Of a DNA stretch of 64,000 nt, positions 49,842-61,400 are shown one piece after another (position 1 is the first letter of the stretch; every line of letters begins with the position of its first letter). The translations under genes were made by a program, and so were the position numbers. The notes beneath the pieces were generated by a model, which worked only from the letters and a program-made list of their open reading frames with translations, ran no database searches and was not told the origin of the DNA. The stretch comes from Drechslerella dactyloides (Eukaryota; Ascomycota; Orbiliomycetes; Orbiliales; Orbiliaceae), in contig JAGTWJ010000002.1 in the NCBI GenBank assembly GCA_020064725.1, positions 124,001 to 188,000 of the forward strand. Direction: 5' to 3'.

Positions 49842-50075
49842 GTGATTAACATGGTATGGATTGGTTTGGTTTTTATAAATTTAGATATTGGAAACCATTT
49901 ATATGGTTAATAGTTTTATATATAAATACCATTAACTAAACTAAACCAAAGGAATAGTGATTGACATGGTATGGTTCGGTTTGGTTTTTTAATATTGAAA
50001 ACCATCCACTCTGGTTTTTGGTTTTATAAATTAAAACTATTAACCAAACCAAACCAAAGAGAGAGGCCAGAAACC
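49842..50075. repeat. Tandem pair of AT-rich inverted-repeat units (about 115 bp each)
   Basis: Two copies of a unit start with GTGATT(A/G)ACATGGTATGG at 49842 and 49957, so the period is 115 bp. Each unit begins with GGTTTGGTTTTT and ends with its inverse, CTAAACTAAACC in the first copy and CCAAACCAAACC in the second. Each could therefore fold into a long AT-rich hairpin. A truncated extra end (CCAAACCGAACCAC) lies near 50,191. The pattern suggests a miniature or decayed transposable element rather than a regulatory site. Confidence 0.7.
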
Positions 50076-50209
50076 ATCCACCAAGAAACCATTAAGTAAG
50101 CAAAGTCATATAAGACATAACAAGATCATTTATTCGCGGTGGAGTGTTTTTTTTCGTTCAGAAAATCATTGTTCATAAACACTGTCTAGCCAAACCGAAC
50201 CACTTGATG

Positions 50210-50825
50210 TCACGCAATGCTCTTAGAATTCAGAGCGCAGGTCGCTTTCCACATCAACCTCATGGCTGTAGTTATACCAGCAATCCAAACAATGGATCTC
50301 AGGCCTGACGCCCTCAATGTAGAGATATTGGGATACAAAATGCTATAAAGTATTCTACAGATGAAACATAGGCATTAGCATGCTATGATTTTGCGAAGTC
50401 TTTGAAAGTCATACCTTAATCCAACAAAGAGGAATGAATATTTGTTCAAAGTGTTGACTGGAAGGGATGCCATATTCCCTGCAATCTTATTGCGACAACA
50501 AACGTTAGCTCGGGGTATATCAACAATTTCTCACTTTTTCATTGACTGATTCTGCTTCTTATTTTGCAGGATAACTTACAACAGCTAAACCCCAAAGCCC
50601 TAAGACCTCGAGACCATTCGCTGAGGCAGCCTGTGCTCTCTCCGATCTTGCGTATACATCAGTAGGTAACTTTGTTTTCAAGTTATCCCACTGACCTCGC
50701 GGATTCGCATTGTCATAGATGACTTTCTCCCCGGAGTGCCTAATAACATATACAGCGTATCCGTGGACGGCCATAGAAATCGACCAAGTCGCAGGGATTG
50801 ATAGAAGAGAATAGTTATAAGTCAT
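50210..50825 (-). CDS. MAPEG-family small membrane protein
   Basis: Three exons (50825-50580, 50485-50415, 50354-50210) encode 153 residues, the normal size for the family. After a first membrane helix (YSLLSIPATWSISMAVHGYA) comes the MAPEG hallmark: NPRGQWDNLKTKLP, then VYARSERAQAASANGLEVL. The second exon gives IAGNMASLPVNTLNKYSFL and the third YSILYPNISTLRASGLRSIVW. The order and spacing match fungal microsomal MAPEG proteins (membrane-associated proteins in eicosanoid and glutathione metabolism). The loop has ASANG-E where the family usually has A-AN--E. The substrate is unknown. The ATG at 50825 is the only sensible start. The first intron ends in AAG, an uncommon acceptor. The gene sits next to the AT-rich repeat pair. 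Confidence 0.8.
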
Positions 50826-52500
50826 GATTGGTCGCCTTTGAAATTTACTGAACGCGATTTTGAATTTGAAATATTGAGGGCTTTGAGACTTCAGACGTTG
50901 ACTTTTAAGAGTTTCGGACAAGTTTGATCAAGCAAGTGTTAAATGGCTCCGCTGTCTGCCATAACGTAAAACCATCACAATTATCATTGCGTGAGTGAGA
51001 AATAAATTGCGAACGTTGAGAAAACTACTACCATAAATCGAAAGGATTCATCATATTCATCATTCGGTGCAATCAGGAGCTATGTTAGGACAGGCGATCA
51101 ATTCGGTCGGCTGCGCCCTGAACTGGGTACCCACCTGCCCCATCAGGCGAGATCGCACGGGGGAAAACCATAGAACCAATCGTATAGCCTGAAGCTTTCC
51201 GTAGGCATAATATAGATCTATAATCTGTGCTCATTGACCTACAGTAAAACGGGTTTCCGTGTTTACTCTAGCCGAAACATCAGGAATGGAATCTCTTGGC
51301 CTTATCTCCTCGATCAAGCTCGCAGGGTCAGCGTCCCCAAGACTACTCCTCGATTGTCACAACACCAATTGTTTCCAGACAAGCGCTTCATTTCTCGCTT
51401 GTCCTTATACATGTTGTGGCTTTATGCATATTGTGATACATACGCGACCTTTTTGATTTACGATAAGATGACACAGGTTTTCTCTATACTGGGCCAAAAG
51501 CCAAAGAACATGCCTACAGGAACTCAGAATTTCTCTCCAATGGGAAACGAAAAGAAATCGCGATAAGCCGTGATAAGTCGCCAATATATTTGGGTAACTT
51601 CGAACAATGATCAAATGTTAGTGCTCTCACATATCAGAATATCAGAGAAGTAAAGTTTGCGCTAAGGGGGAAAAGTCTCCTTAAGTAGATCGCGACGATC
51701 ATTTTCCCGGGCGTGAAAAAAATAGCCTCGAGCTTGAGACCTTCCATCTTGATAACTCCCAAGCCAACATGCATGTATCAGTGAGTGGGAAAGGATGTGT
51801 ATTGCTCTCCAGACATACAAGAGCGTTAGCAGGCTTTCGAGGGTGAGGGCAGGAACGAGATGAGGGTCCACAACATTTCGCAACGCATACATTTATGTCA
51901 CCGGGACAAAATTCTGGCCTGCAGTTTCACAACTTCATACACCTTCTTCTATTGGGTGGTTCGAAGCGCTCAACTTTAACGAATGCTGCTGAGAAGCCAT
52001 GGTAGAAGGTTGCAGGCCAAGCTTTAGGTAGAGTAATATCCCATACGAACTATACGTTCAAAGATGAAGATGATTTTGACGGGTATAGAATCTTCATTAG
52101 AATTGCGAGACGGATTATAACTAAGCATCCGGCCGCATCCGTACAATAATAATAAGCCAAGTCAAGCATATGATCGCGCAAACTTCAATACACCCTCTAA
52201 CTCCTAAGCACCTTCCTCTTATCTTAAAGTTCAATATCACAAAGTTCAATATCAATTGTTGGGACCAAGATATCAACATGTCATAATATTCAAAAAGTGA
52301 TCGCAAAAAGCAGAGAAAAAAGGCCCTCCAGAATATTATTTAAACAGCGAAGAAACCTGAGATCAGATCTCACAATTGGGTAGATACATACAGCAAAATA
52401 CAAGCCTATTCACAACTTCACAACTTTCAAACCCTTTTAAACCTAATCTACTGCTCTCATATATACTACTTATCGAGATTCTTATATATTCAGGGGAAAA
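50826..52500. other. AT-rich gene-poor stretch
   Basis: AT-rich sequence between the MAPEG gene and the secreted-protein gene. No frame has coding character or splice structure. The right end contains A/T-rich promoter-like sequence, including a TATTTAAA-like motif near 52,335, for the gene at 52501. Confidence 0.45.
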
Positions 52501-52890
52501 ATGAAGCTCACGTCTACGTTCGTTCTCTTAAGCATTTCTGCTGCTGCCTCCGCGATGTCTATTCCTAACGCCCATCGGAATATCGAACCGGATACCATTT
52601 CAGCAAGAGCTGTTTGCCTTCCTAACGGTCTTCGTAAGTTTCCTAGTAATTGTTCCTCCGAACCCAGAAACAATACAACCACCTTAACTGGCGACCACAT
52701 ATATAACATAGACTGACTGTCTCCATACTTAGCTTGCTATGTCACTGCACCTCTCGTTGGAACCAGTTCTGGAATTGACCTATGTTGCGGCCGCTGCTTT
52801 GCGGTTGTAGCCCTTGTCAATAATCTTGGTAAAGGAGGTATCTGCGGTTCCAAAGATCTGCTCCCAGCTCAGCAGCAAAAACAAAAATAG
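52501..52890 (+). CDS. Small secreted cysteine-rich protein, 96 aa
   Basis: Two exons (52501-52633 and 52733-52890) encode 96 residues. The N-terminus (MKLTSTFVLLSISAAASAM) is a textbook signal peptide with likely cleavage after ASA. The mature part has six cysteines at about 39, 46, 62, 63, 66 and 82, spaced C-X6-C-X15-CC-X2-C-X15-C. A C-C-CC-C-C order is typical of cystine-knot folds and is found in many small fungal secreted proteins. It is not the eight-Cys pattern of hydrophobins. The intron (GTAAGT donor, CTTAG acceptor) restores the second Cys context (GLPCYV). The tail is Gln/Lys-rich. No homologue is recognised; a role in interaction with hosts or competing microbes is an inference from size, secretion and location. 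Confidence 0.7.
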
Positions 52891-53765
52891 CCAGATTATT
52901 TTGGCTATAAAATTGACTAGTCAATTGTCAGGAAATGTGTTACAACCTTCACTAGATATTCAAAGTTGTATTGCAATTAAATATTGAAGGCAATGAGGGT
53001 GCTTCAGTATTACGTCTGTTCAGCTGATACATTGTTTATACTGTAACTAGAATTTGGCTTTGTAGACTACATCAAGCAAAAAAGAGCGGCTGCCCAAGCG
53101 AGTGGGTCACCCTATTATATTTACATATTTTATCGGCTTCCTACATTATACTTCTATAATCATTGTAAGTTCTGTTTCGACAACTGATCTTCGCCTTGTT
53201 TGATTATTTATGTCAAAAAAAATAAAGAATTTTGGTAAATTGTAACGCCTGTTCATGGATTTTCACATTGATATAGTGGCTGCTCTTTAATTTATGGGAC
53301 GCCTGGGTCCGAGTCAAAACAAAGGTGAAACGTCTGGCTATAGTTATAAATTGAATATATAACAAGATTAACAATCGATCAATTAAGAGCTTTTAATTCA
53401 ACAGAGAGATTATAGATTAAAATAAATAACTTACCAGTTATGATATTTGGCATATAAGCTGCAAACTTTCATTGTTTGTGTCCAGTTTTTGGTGTGGAAG
53501 GCGTAGCGGTTAGCACTGTATCATAACAGATAAATATATTATGAAGGGGCAAAGTCGTATCTAAAAATCCGGATAGAATCTATTAATTTGTTGATATGCC
53601 AATTGTTGTTGCTGCTACTTGTGCGGCTGCCGCGCATATGGCGCTATCTATAAACAAGACACCAGCGCCGGAAATACAATTGAAAGTCAACAAATGGACT
53701 CGGATCCACTTCTCTTCTATCCGTTTCAGACTCCACGGGTAGAGTCTAAGCACGAGCTACTCGTT
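52891..53765. other. AT-rich stretch with a tRNA-like fragment
   Basis: Strongly AT-rich and without a supported gene. Near 53,495-53,535 a short stretch (GCGTAGCGGTTAGCACT and a small CTGT/ACAG hairpin) resembles the D arm and anticodon arm of a tRNA, but the T arm and acceptor stem are missing. Confidence 0.4.
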
Positions 53766-55598
53766 TCACACGGGCACGCAAGCGGTCGGTGGACAGTATC
53801 CGTGGCTGCAGGCAAAGCTGCACAAGCCCAGGTATCCATCATTCTCTCCGGGAATCGGCCTGCCATCGTGGCCGCTAGATGGGGGCGGAGGGCTAGGTGC
53901 GCCCCATGAGGTGCACCTGCAGGCACCCTCAGGGCAGTAACCATACGAGCACGAGAAACTGCAGAGACCTATGAAGTTGCCGTCGCCTGTGCCGCCGTTG
54001 CATACCGGGCCGTTAGTCGGGTTTGGAGCGGGGGAGTCGGTGGGAGAACTTGCAGGTGGCTGGCAGCCCGATGGTGAGAATTCGCCGACGAAAGCGTTGA
54101 AGTTGTACCGTTCGCAGCTGCCGGCGACGGGGATGCCGCCGGTGCTTGAGATTTCGTCGCAGCCGTTTCGACGGAGCTTGAACGTTTGGGTGCCCACTGC
54201 CATGTCGACGGACGAGAGATGGATGCCCGCGGGCACGTCGATCGTGACCGGGGCGTTGTTCCCGCTCTGGACGATGATGAGCCCGGATGTCTGGAGCATG
54301 GTCGCGACGAAGATTTTGTCCTGCGCAAAGTCCGCGCCGTTGGGTCTGGCGAGGGAGTCGCTGCAGGTTAGGCCCTTGGGGTGTGGGCGGTACCAGTAGA
54401 CTAGCTTTTCTTCGGTGACGGTCGGAGTCTTCGCGCCGGCTTTGTAGGCGGTGACGAAGGGCTTGCCGAGAGTGCGCCAGGCATCGTGAGGGAAGTCAGC
54501 GGCCCACTTGCCGGAGCCGTCATCGCTGTGGCCGGGGTTGTAGGGGCCAATGTAGGAAGATTCACCGAAATCTGAATTGCAGGTGGACGCATTAGTGATT
54601 TTGCAGGTCAAGTACTTATAATCGTGTCGGCTTACCGTTCCATGTGACGAGCTGGATGAGGGGTGGGGCTATCGATAGGATCTGGTTCCACCGGGTCACG
54701 TAGAGGTCGTCGCTGGCAAAGATCCAGTTCTTGCTGAACGTGTTAGAGCCGAAGTGGGTGAAGAACCAAGGCGACACAGCTTCACAGTTCGACCATATGT
54801 TAGTATCTAGAATACTTTTGCTTATGCTGGCTATAATTGTACTCACGAGCCATGTAGGTCTTCCCGCCGAGGGCAGACAAATAGTCGTTATCGGCCGCGG
54901 TGCTCAGCGGGCCGGGCACGGGGTTATTGTTCGAGTTCGGCCAGGCGATCCACGAAAAGGCCCCGTCCACGACACCCCGATTGTTCCTCACGGTGTCCAC
55001 CCGCCAGTTGGGCAGAATCTCCAGAGGCGTGGAGACCTGGTTGCGCACGTTGTTCCAATTTCCGCCAAAGTTGTCGCCGACGAAAGTCGTCACGACAGAC
55101 TTGCCATTGTGCTTTAGAGCCGCAGGGTGGGCGGCGTAGGTCTGCAGGTAGCCAGCAATCTCGGAAGTCGAGCTGCCGTCCGCGACGAACCAGTTAAAGT
55201 CAAAGGAAATGTACATTTTGAAGTCCAGGCTCTGGGCAACGCTATACGCTAAGGCTAGCTGGGTCGGCGTGAAAGAGTCCGTGGACTGCTTTGCAATGTT
55301 GAGGGTGAAGGCCTCGATGCCCATATCTTTGGCAGCATTGATGTCTTGCTTCCAGTTGTCCGCAGAGTAGCCACCGGCTATTCCCACCTGTTGTATCCCA
55401 TCCGTTAGCTAAGTAGATACACTGGGTTACTGGTGTTCATCTTACCACGAAGTGGGCTGTGACAATTCTGGATCCGTCCTGTCGCTCGACGAGGTCGGTT
55501 GTCTTTGTGGGAAGGGCGGAGACACCGCAGGCGCACAGCAATACAGCTGATGCCCCGATAAGTATTAATCGCATACCGGATGGACGAGATAGTCTCAT
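53766..55598 (-). CDS. Secreted alpha-1,3-glucanase (mutanase), glycoside hydrolase family 71
   Basis: Four exons (55598-55446, 55387-54847, 54779-54636, 54571-53766) give 547 residues with all phases consistent. A signal peptide (core LILIGASAVLLCACGVSA) is followed by the GH71 barrel: VTAHFVVGIAGG, DMGIEAFTLNIA, YISFDFNWF, VVTTFVGDNFGG, and PVSPWFFTHFGSN followed by LVTWNDFGESSYIGPY. Splices at MAP/VSPWFF and TWN/DFGE restore conserved residues. Family knowledge: GH71 enzymes cleave alpha-1,3-glucan of fungal cell walls, in wall remodelling, autolysis or mycoparasitism. The C-terminus carries two copies of a Cys-rich motif (GLCSFxCxxGYCPxxAC), about residues 475-495 and 525-545, joined by a Pro-rich linker. 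A second in-frame ATG at 55574 would also keep the signal peptide. Confidence 0.9.
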
Positions 55599-57199
55599 CG
55601 TGGTCTTGAATGTGATATGTTCAAGTGCAATGACTGGCACAGAATCAACGCTCCTTGCGGTTGGATCGTGGTATTGTGTGTTGGTGATGCCTGCCGTTGA
55701 GTGTTATCTTGAAATATCAGACAATCGACGGCGATTGCTACCCTGATATAGAAATGAAGACCCGTATACTAGTTTGAGTATTGCATCGACCGTGCATGCA
55801 GTCGGAAGTCGCGATCGATCATAAAATGTTTATTCAACAATGCAGGCGTGATGCATTGCCACTGTAAGCTCGAGCTTCCCGGCCCTGGTCCTCTGCGAAA
55901 AGGGTGAATACGGCATGGGGACTTCGGCTGCGGTTGCTCCCGACTGCAAATGAATGTCTAACGTAGCTAACGACATCGGTGTAAAACTTCTCCCTGACAG
56001 CCTGTAAGCGTAAAATTGTGCAGAGGTACCTGCCCCCTGCATCCGTAGCATCTCATATTCCATGCCTCTCGGGCCGGAGAGAGGCTTTTCAGAGGCCGTG
56101 GTAGGTGCCTACCTTCCCGAAACAGGCACTTCCTCAGTAAGCTGCGCCTGCATAAGCGAGAAGACGTTCCACCGATTTCCTGCGCTAGGATGGCGCAGAG
56201 CTCAGTTCCAGCAGCTGGATTGCTTTATAGATTGCATTAGAGGCGTCTGCCCACGTGTTAGACTTGAGAAATTTAACATTGAAAAGCCTCAAGGCGTCCG
56301 TATAATTCGTTCAGTAATCCTCACGGTGCCCTTGTTTCTATCAGACCTGGCCTTTCGTGACGCAGTATTCTATCTGCCGGGCGACCTAGGAAATGATGGT
56401 GATACTCGTATTAACGTTCCGTTGAGTTTTCTAATCTCGGCTCGAGTAAATATGTCGTCATGTTGGAATATTAATCCCATGCCGGAAGGGGAGGTACCAT
56501 AGTTAAGCCGCTTCTGAATTAACGCTCAGTAATCTCTCGGTCGGATCTAACAGCGAGAGATCTATTATATTGGAAAAAATTAAAACAGGTATTGTTTGGC
56601 ATGCGGGCAGCTAGTTAGACAAGAACTGCGGACGTGTCGTCGTACCGTCACATCCGTGGGGATCCTGGGAGCTTCGAAGGTTTGATATTCGATTCGTATG
56701 ATTTTCCTCGAAAGAGGCGCAGATCTTGAGAAGTTCAATATTTTCCTGGATGAAGTTATCTGAATATCAGGCTGTGGGAGATATCGCCCACAGGACTGAA
56801 ATTAGGCCAACTCAATACTTGCACCTGGGTGTTTGGGCACAAGTAGGTCGAGGTTACACAAGGCTCTGGGTTGTGCAATTGTGGCGCACTATAGGTTCGA
56901 GCCATTGACTGGTCTAACCGTATGCCCGCAATTGTGGTGACTGTGGCGCATAGTATGTCTTCGATGTTCATGAGATGTATTTGACGAACATTCTTACTAT
57001 TCTCTCGATTGGTCATTCAGATCATGGCTAGACGGATCATAGGCGAACGCCGCCGTCTTAGTCGTCAAGTCCAGATGGTGGCTGTAACTTCATTTTTTGG
57101 ATGTCGAGTATGATGGAGGTGGATTTGGTGCAGGGTTGTAGTTTATTGGCGCAGTTCTGTTCTGCGCCGCTTTGCATTGGGCGAAACCAATCTTAAACC
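55599..57199. other. Divergent intergenic region
   Basis: Spacer between the mutanase gene and the FRA10AC1 gene, which diverge. A + frame of 146 codons at 56,062-56,502 has no recognisable domain or splice context and is not called. The ends should contain both promoters. Confidence 0.45.
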
Positions 57200-58222
57200 A
57201 TGTCATCGTCCGCCATATCAACGGCCAAACTTCGCGACACCCTCGCAAAGGCTCCCCGGAACTCGGCCTACGCTCGTCACATCCAGAAATGCCTACAATA
57301 TGTCGATTTCTACGGTGGCACGGCTCCTGTCGTGGCCAAAGGCAAGACGGAACGTGACCTGCTAGAAGAGGAGTTCCAGTTCCTACGCGATGATGATGGC
57401 GGGGAGCAACACACCGAAAACACAGCGAAGGAGATTGCGAAGAAGTACTACGACAATCTGTTTAGAGAGTTCGCATTGATAGATTTGTCCAGGTGGAGAG
57501 AGGGGCAGGTACGTGGGCCTGCCACTTATTACACCTTTTTTGGAGGATGGGATATCTTTGCTGACATTATCTTCAATGCATAGGTCGCTCTTCGCTGGCG
57601 GACGAAACAAGAAGTCCTTCAAGGCCTTGGACAGTTCACATGCGCATCGCTGACATGCCCCCGCCATGCCGCTCCGTCGGATGAACCTCCAGAATTTGAC
57701 CTGGACGCCGACGAAGACGACGGAGGAAACGTCCAACTCGAGACATTCGAGATGAATTTTGGATACACTGAAAAAGGCATCAAGAAGAATGCGCTTGTAA
57801 AAGTAAGCGTTTGTGAGAAGTGTGCCGGGAAACTAAGACGGGTCAAGGGATCAAAGGACGGCAAGGATGACGGGAATAGTCGCAGAGATGGAGATAGAAA
57901 TGAAAACAGCAGGGAGCAAAAGAAGAGGAGCAAGGAGAGACGAGATAGTGATGATCGAGATAGGCGACATCATAGACGCAGAAATGAAGAGGAGGAACAG
58001 TCGTCGAAAGCGAAATATGGCTCTAGCTATGGAGACGGCCGAAGGGATTATGAGGGCCAGAGGGGCCGTAGCCACCGGCGTTATAGCCCAGACTCTGAGG
58101 ATCCTGATAGGAAGACAGTTCGCGAGAAGGACAGACATCTACACCGGCATAGGGAAGAGCGACATAGTACTACTAGACACAAGAGACGGTCTCGATCGCG
58201 GTCACCCCGCCGAACCGACTAA
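57200..58222 (+). CDS. FRA10AC1-family nuclear protein
   Basis: Two exons (57200-57508 and 57584-58222) encode 315 residues. The conserved FRA10AC1 region runs across the intron: AKKYYDNLFREFALIDLSRW, then VALRWRTKQEVLQGLGQFTC followed by ASLTC. It continues to the second zinc-binding-like pair VCEKCAGKLRR. The four cysteines (C-X4-C and C-X2-C) look like a metal site. The last 110 residues are Arg/Lys/Asp/Glu/Ser-rich with RS-like dipeptides, ending in RRSRSRSPRRTD, typical of proteins associated with splicing. Family knowledge: the human homologue is a nuclear protein found with spliceosomal complexes. The gene is followed after only 228 nt by the Mus7/MMS22 gene on the same strand. Confidence 0.88.
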
Positions 58223-58439
58223 AGCCAATCAAAGCACCTTCTGATAACGCTCATGCCAATTAAATATAAGTCACGTGGTGCGCGTCGCGACTTGCGCGCC
58301 GCAATTGCGTTCTTCGCGTAAATTGGTGTGCGGCGCCCGTTGTTGTCCCAACGTCACGTCTCCCTCCACCCATTCTGCCCGGTCGACCAGTCACAAACCA
58401 CCCGTCCACAACGACGACGCCGAACGAAACAACGACCAG

Positions 58440-58454
58440 ATGAAGGACCGATGA
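58440..58454 (+). promoter_or_regulatory. Four-codon uORF overlapping the Mus7 start
   Basis: An ATG at 58440 opens a frame of four codons (MKDR) whose TGA overlaps the main ATG at 58451 as ATGA. Ribosomes that translate it would stop exactly on the Mus7 start, so initiation there would need leaky scanning or reinitiation. Confidence 0.5.
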
Positions 58455-61400
58455 CCGATTGGAAGGCGCTGGGGTACGTCCCCGATAGCGAAGGCGAAGA
58501 CGATGACGACCTGCTGCTTTCACCACCGATATTCAGCGTCCATGCCGCTACCGAGCAGCCGACAGAGCCCCAAAGATATGGGGAAGGATCGGGAAGCACC
58601 AAAAGCTCACAGCTTGCGGTATACGACTTCCCGTCGTCGAGTGCTGAACCTGATAGCATACCTTTGTCTTCCAGAGGACGTGGCAGAGGCAGGCCGCCCA
58701 GGAGAGGGAGAGGTGCAAAACGGATGAGTGCTGGTGGCAGCCACAGGCCGAAGAAACAGGCGAGGATTGAGAAATCTACCGATGCCAAAAATGGACCGTC
58801 AATTGAGTCGACTCTTTCAAATATTTCTCTGTCTCAGGATGGAGACACTGTCGAGACAGTACTTCCACACCAATCATCTTCACAGCACGACTTAACGCTG
58901 CCTGATGCCCCCCAATCTGATTATAGAGATCCAGCTCTCAAGGATGGGCTCACTAGCCCGCCGCCAAAGTCAGTCATTTCTCAGTCGGGTAGTCTGGATG
59001 GACGACCTACTGCCGAGATATCGGCATCTCTGGGATCTGAAATCGAGAGGGTAGATTTGGTGGATGTGAGTAATTATTCAACCAGCTTATTAGGGAAGAC
59101 CCTGCTGATGGGATTTCTTAGCACCATGGAGCCGACTCAGAGCCTGAAGACGCGGCTCCGCTACAACCAGTACCCCCAAGTTCTCCTCCCCAAATACCAC
59201 GAATTGTTCCTCCGGGATCGAGCATCGGATCTCCCGCCCCCACGACGCCGGCCTCGGTCAAGTCGCTCGTGGAGGTGAGGATGCTGACACCGCATACCGG
59301 CCTAACGGATCCAGCCACTGCAATGAATATCCAAGGGAGTTCTGATGGTCCTCAAATAACTGCCGACGACTTCACTATTGGAGTCTCCAGAAACCTACGG
59401 CAAAGGAAGCCAATACAACTCAACCCATATCTTTTGGAAGAGCAGAAATACACTTCGGTGTGGAAATCTAGAGGTCTCAAGCCGATCAAGTATGTGTATA
59501 GCGAACCTGCACAACGGCCGCATAATAGAGATACTCGCAATGATTCTCAGGAGGACGAATGGACGACACCTGGCGTTAATGACGAAGAAGAAACACAAAC
59601 TGGAGGCGCTCAGACCCAAAGCTTCCAGTCAATACTCGGTGATGATCCTGCATCTTCACAGATTTCAGAAAATGACACTCTGCCGGCTTTGGATGAACTG
59701 TATAGGCTTTCCAACCACGAAAGACCACCCAGTCCTGGCGCTAAAAATACATCTGACGGGAACAAAAGACAGAAGACGCAACATTTATTCCAGCCGAGTG
59801 CTCGTACGAAGAGGATCATGGCTGCTGCGAAAGCGTCGCTGACTAGAGGCCAAAATTCTGCGAATGAAGCTACTGCAGCTCCTCGTACGCCAAAGACACC
59901 TAGTGCAAAGACGAAGGAGATTTTTAGCATATTTGATCTTGAATCATCGGACCCTGAACCATTACTTAGTAGCGCACCGGCTTCCGCACCCAGACGAAGA
60001 GTAGCAGTTGATTCTGACGAGAGTCAGGACGAAAGAGAGAACATTGCGGGACCTCCTTCCCTGTCATCCTCTCAGGAGTCGGACACATCTGACGCCTCTG
60101 ACGCCTCTGAGCCTCCAGAGCACGATTCTGAGCGCCGCGAGAAGGAAATAACCCGTTTGCAACGTAAAGTCAGAGGTGTTCTGCCGGCATCATATCTCAG
60201 GCTTAACCAATCCGCCACCGAAACTGCGGCTCAAGCTCGCAGCGCCCACCTACGTGATTCCCCAGAAAGACGTCCAATGGTACGCGGAATGGCTACCATG
60301 AGGATCAGAAGCCGGGCTAGTCCTCCTCCTGGGTCGATGGCAAATCCGTTGGGTCTGAGCTCTGGAGAAAGCTCCGAGGAAGATACCGCACCACCCGCAG
60401 AAACGCCTAGATCCGCATCCGATCCCTTCTTTACTTCATCACGGCCTTCCGCTTCAATGCGTCAGTCACGTCATAGTAGGGACTATGCTTTTGAGGATGA
60501 CACTATCGACAGGATGTTGAGTAGGCCATCCGGTTCTAAATCTAGATCTTCTGCTGGAACCAAATCCTCGAAGCCAAAGCGACTGAAACAGTCAAAGCTT
60601 GATGGTGGTAGCTCCCGTCAAGGTCAGTCTCGGGCTACTCGATATTCCGCCGGGCAGCAGAGGCCCAGGGTTAGGCCAGCGGCGTTGAGTATAGTTGACG
60701 CATGCAAACGCTATCGAGATACGAGGGGCTCAAAACCTCCTCAGTTTATGATAATAGCAGAACGACGTGCAAAGAAGAGGAAGGACAGTGGTCGACATCT
60801 ACCGGACCGAAAAGTCATCAAAATCGATCGCCTGCTTGATGAGGAGACTGATGGAGAAGACACGCTTACAAGATGGAGGCGCGCAAAGCTTGCGCGGTCT
60901 TCTTCAAGTGGATCGCTCGCCTCCACTGCTGCTGCTCCTTCACGGAGCATTAGCAATCAACCCGCACCCGGCTTCAGCAAGAAGCCAAATATTTTTATCA
61001 AACGTCCCACTTATCTACAAACTAAAATCTCGAATAGCAACCAAGCTGTGTCATCTTTCTCAGGATCAGGTCCGGTCAAGTCTCAACTAATAACAAAACC
61101 TATTGCGATTTTACCTCCGGGAGGGCAGTCTCGAATAGACCAAATCGCCCATCGCCTCCAGCAGCGGATCATTGATGATCCAATCAAATCTTCGACACCA
61201 GAGGGGGAGATATCACACAACATGGCCCAGCAGAGACAGTTAACTGACCGGTCGCGGACTGCTTGGATCAATAGGCCTCCTGAACAATACTTTGTTAATG
61301 CCCGTAGTGAGGTCTTTAACAAGGATGGAAAGTTGCCTCCGAATCCAGTTCGACGTCCCAGAAAGGCCGTAGCGCCGAAACGAATAGACCGACGCAAATC

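Noticed and set aside
52501..52890. Hydrophobin assignment for the small secreted protein
   Set aside because: Hydrophobins have eight cysteines with two CC pairs; this protein has six with one CC pair.
56062..56502. 146-codon + strand frame upstream of the FRA10AC1 gene
   Set aside because: No domain, no splice signals and no conserved context. It may be a remnant, but nothing supports a gene.
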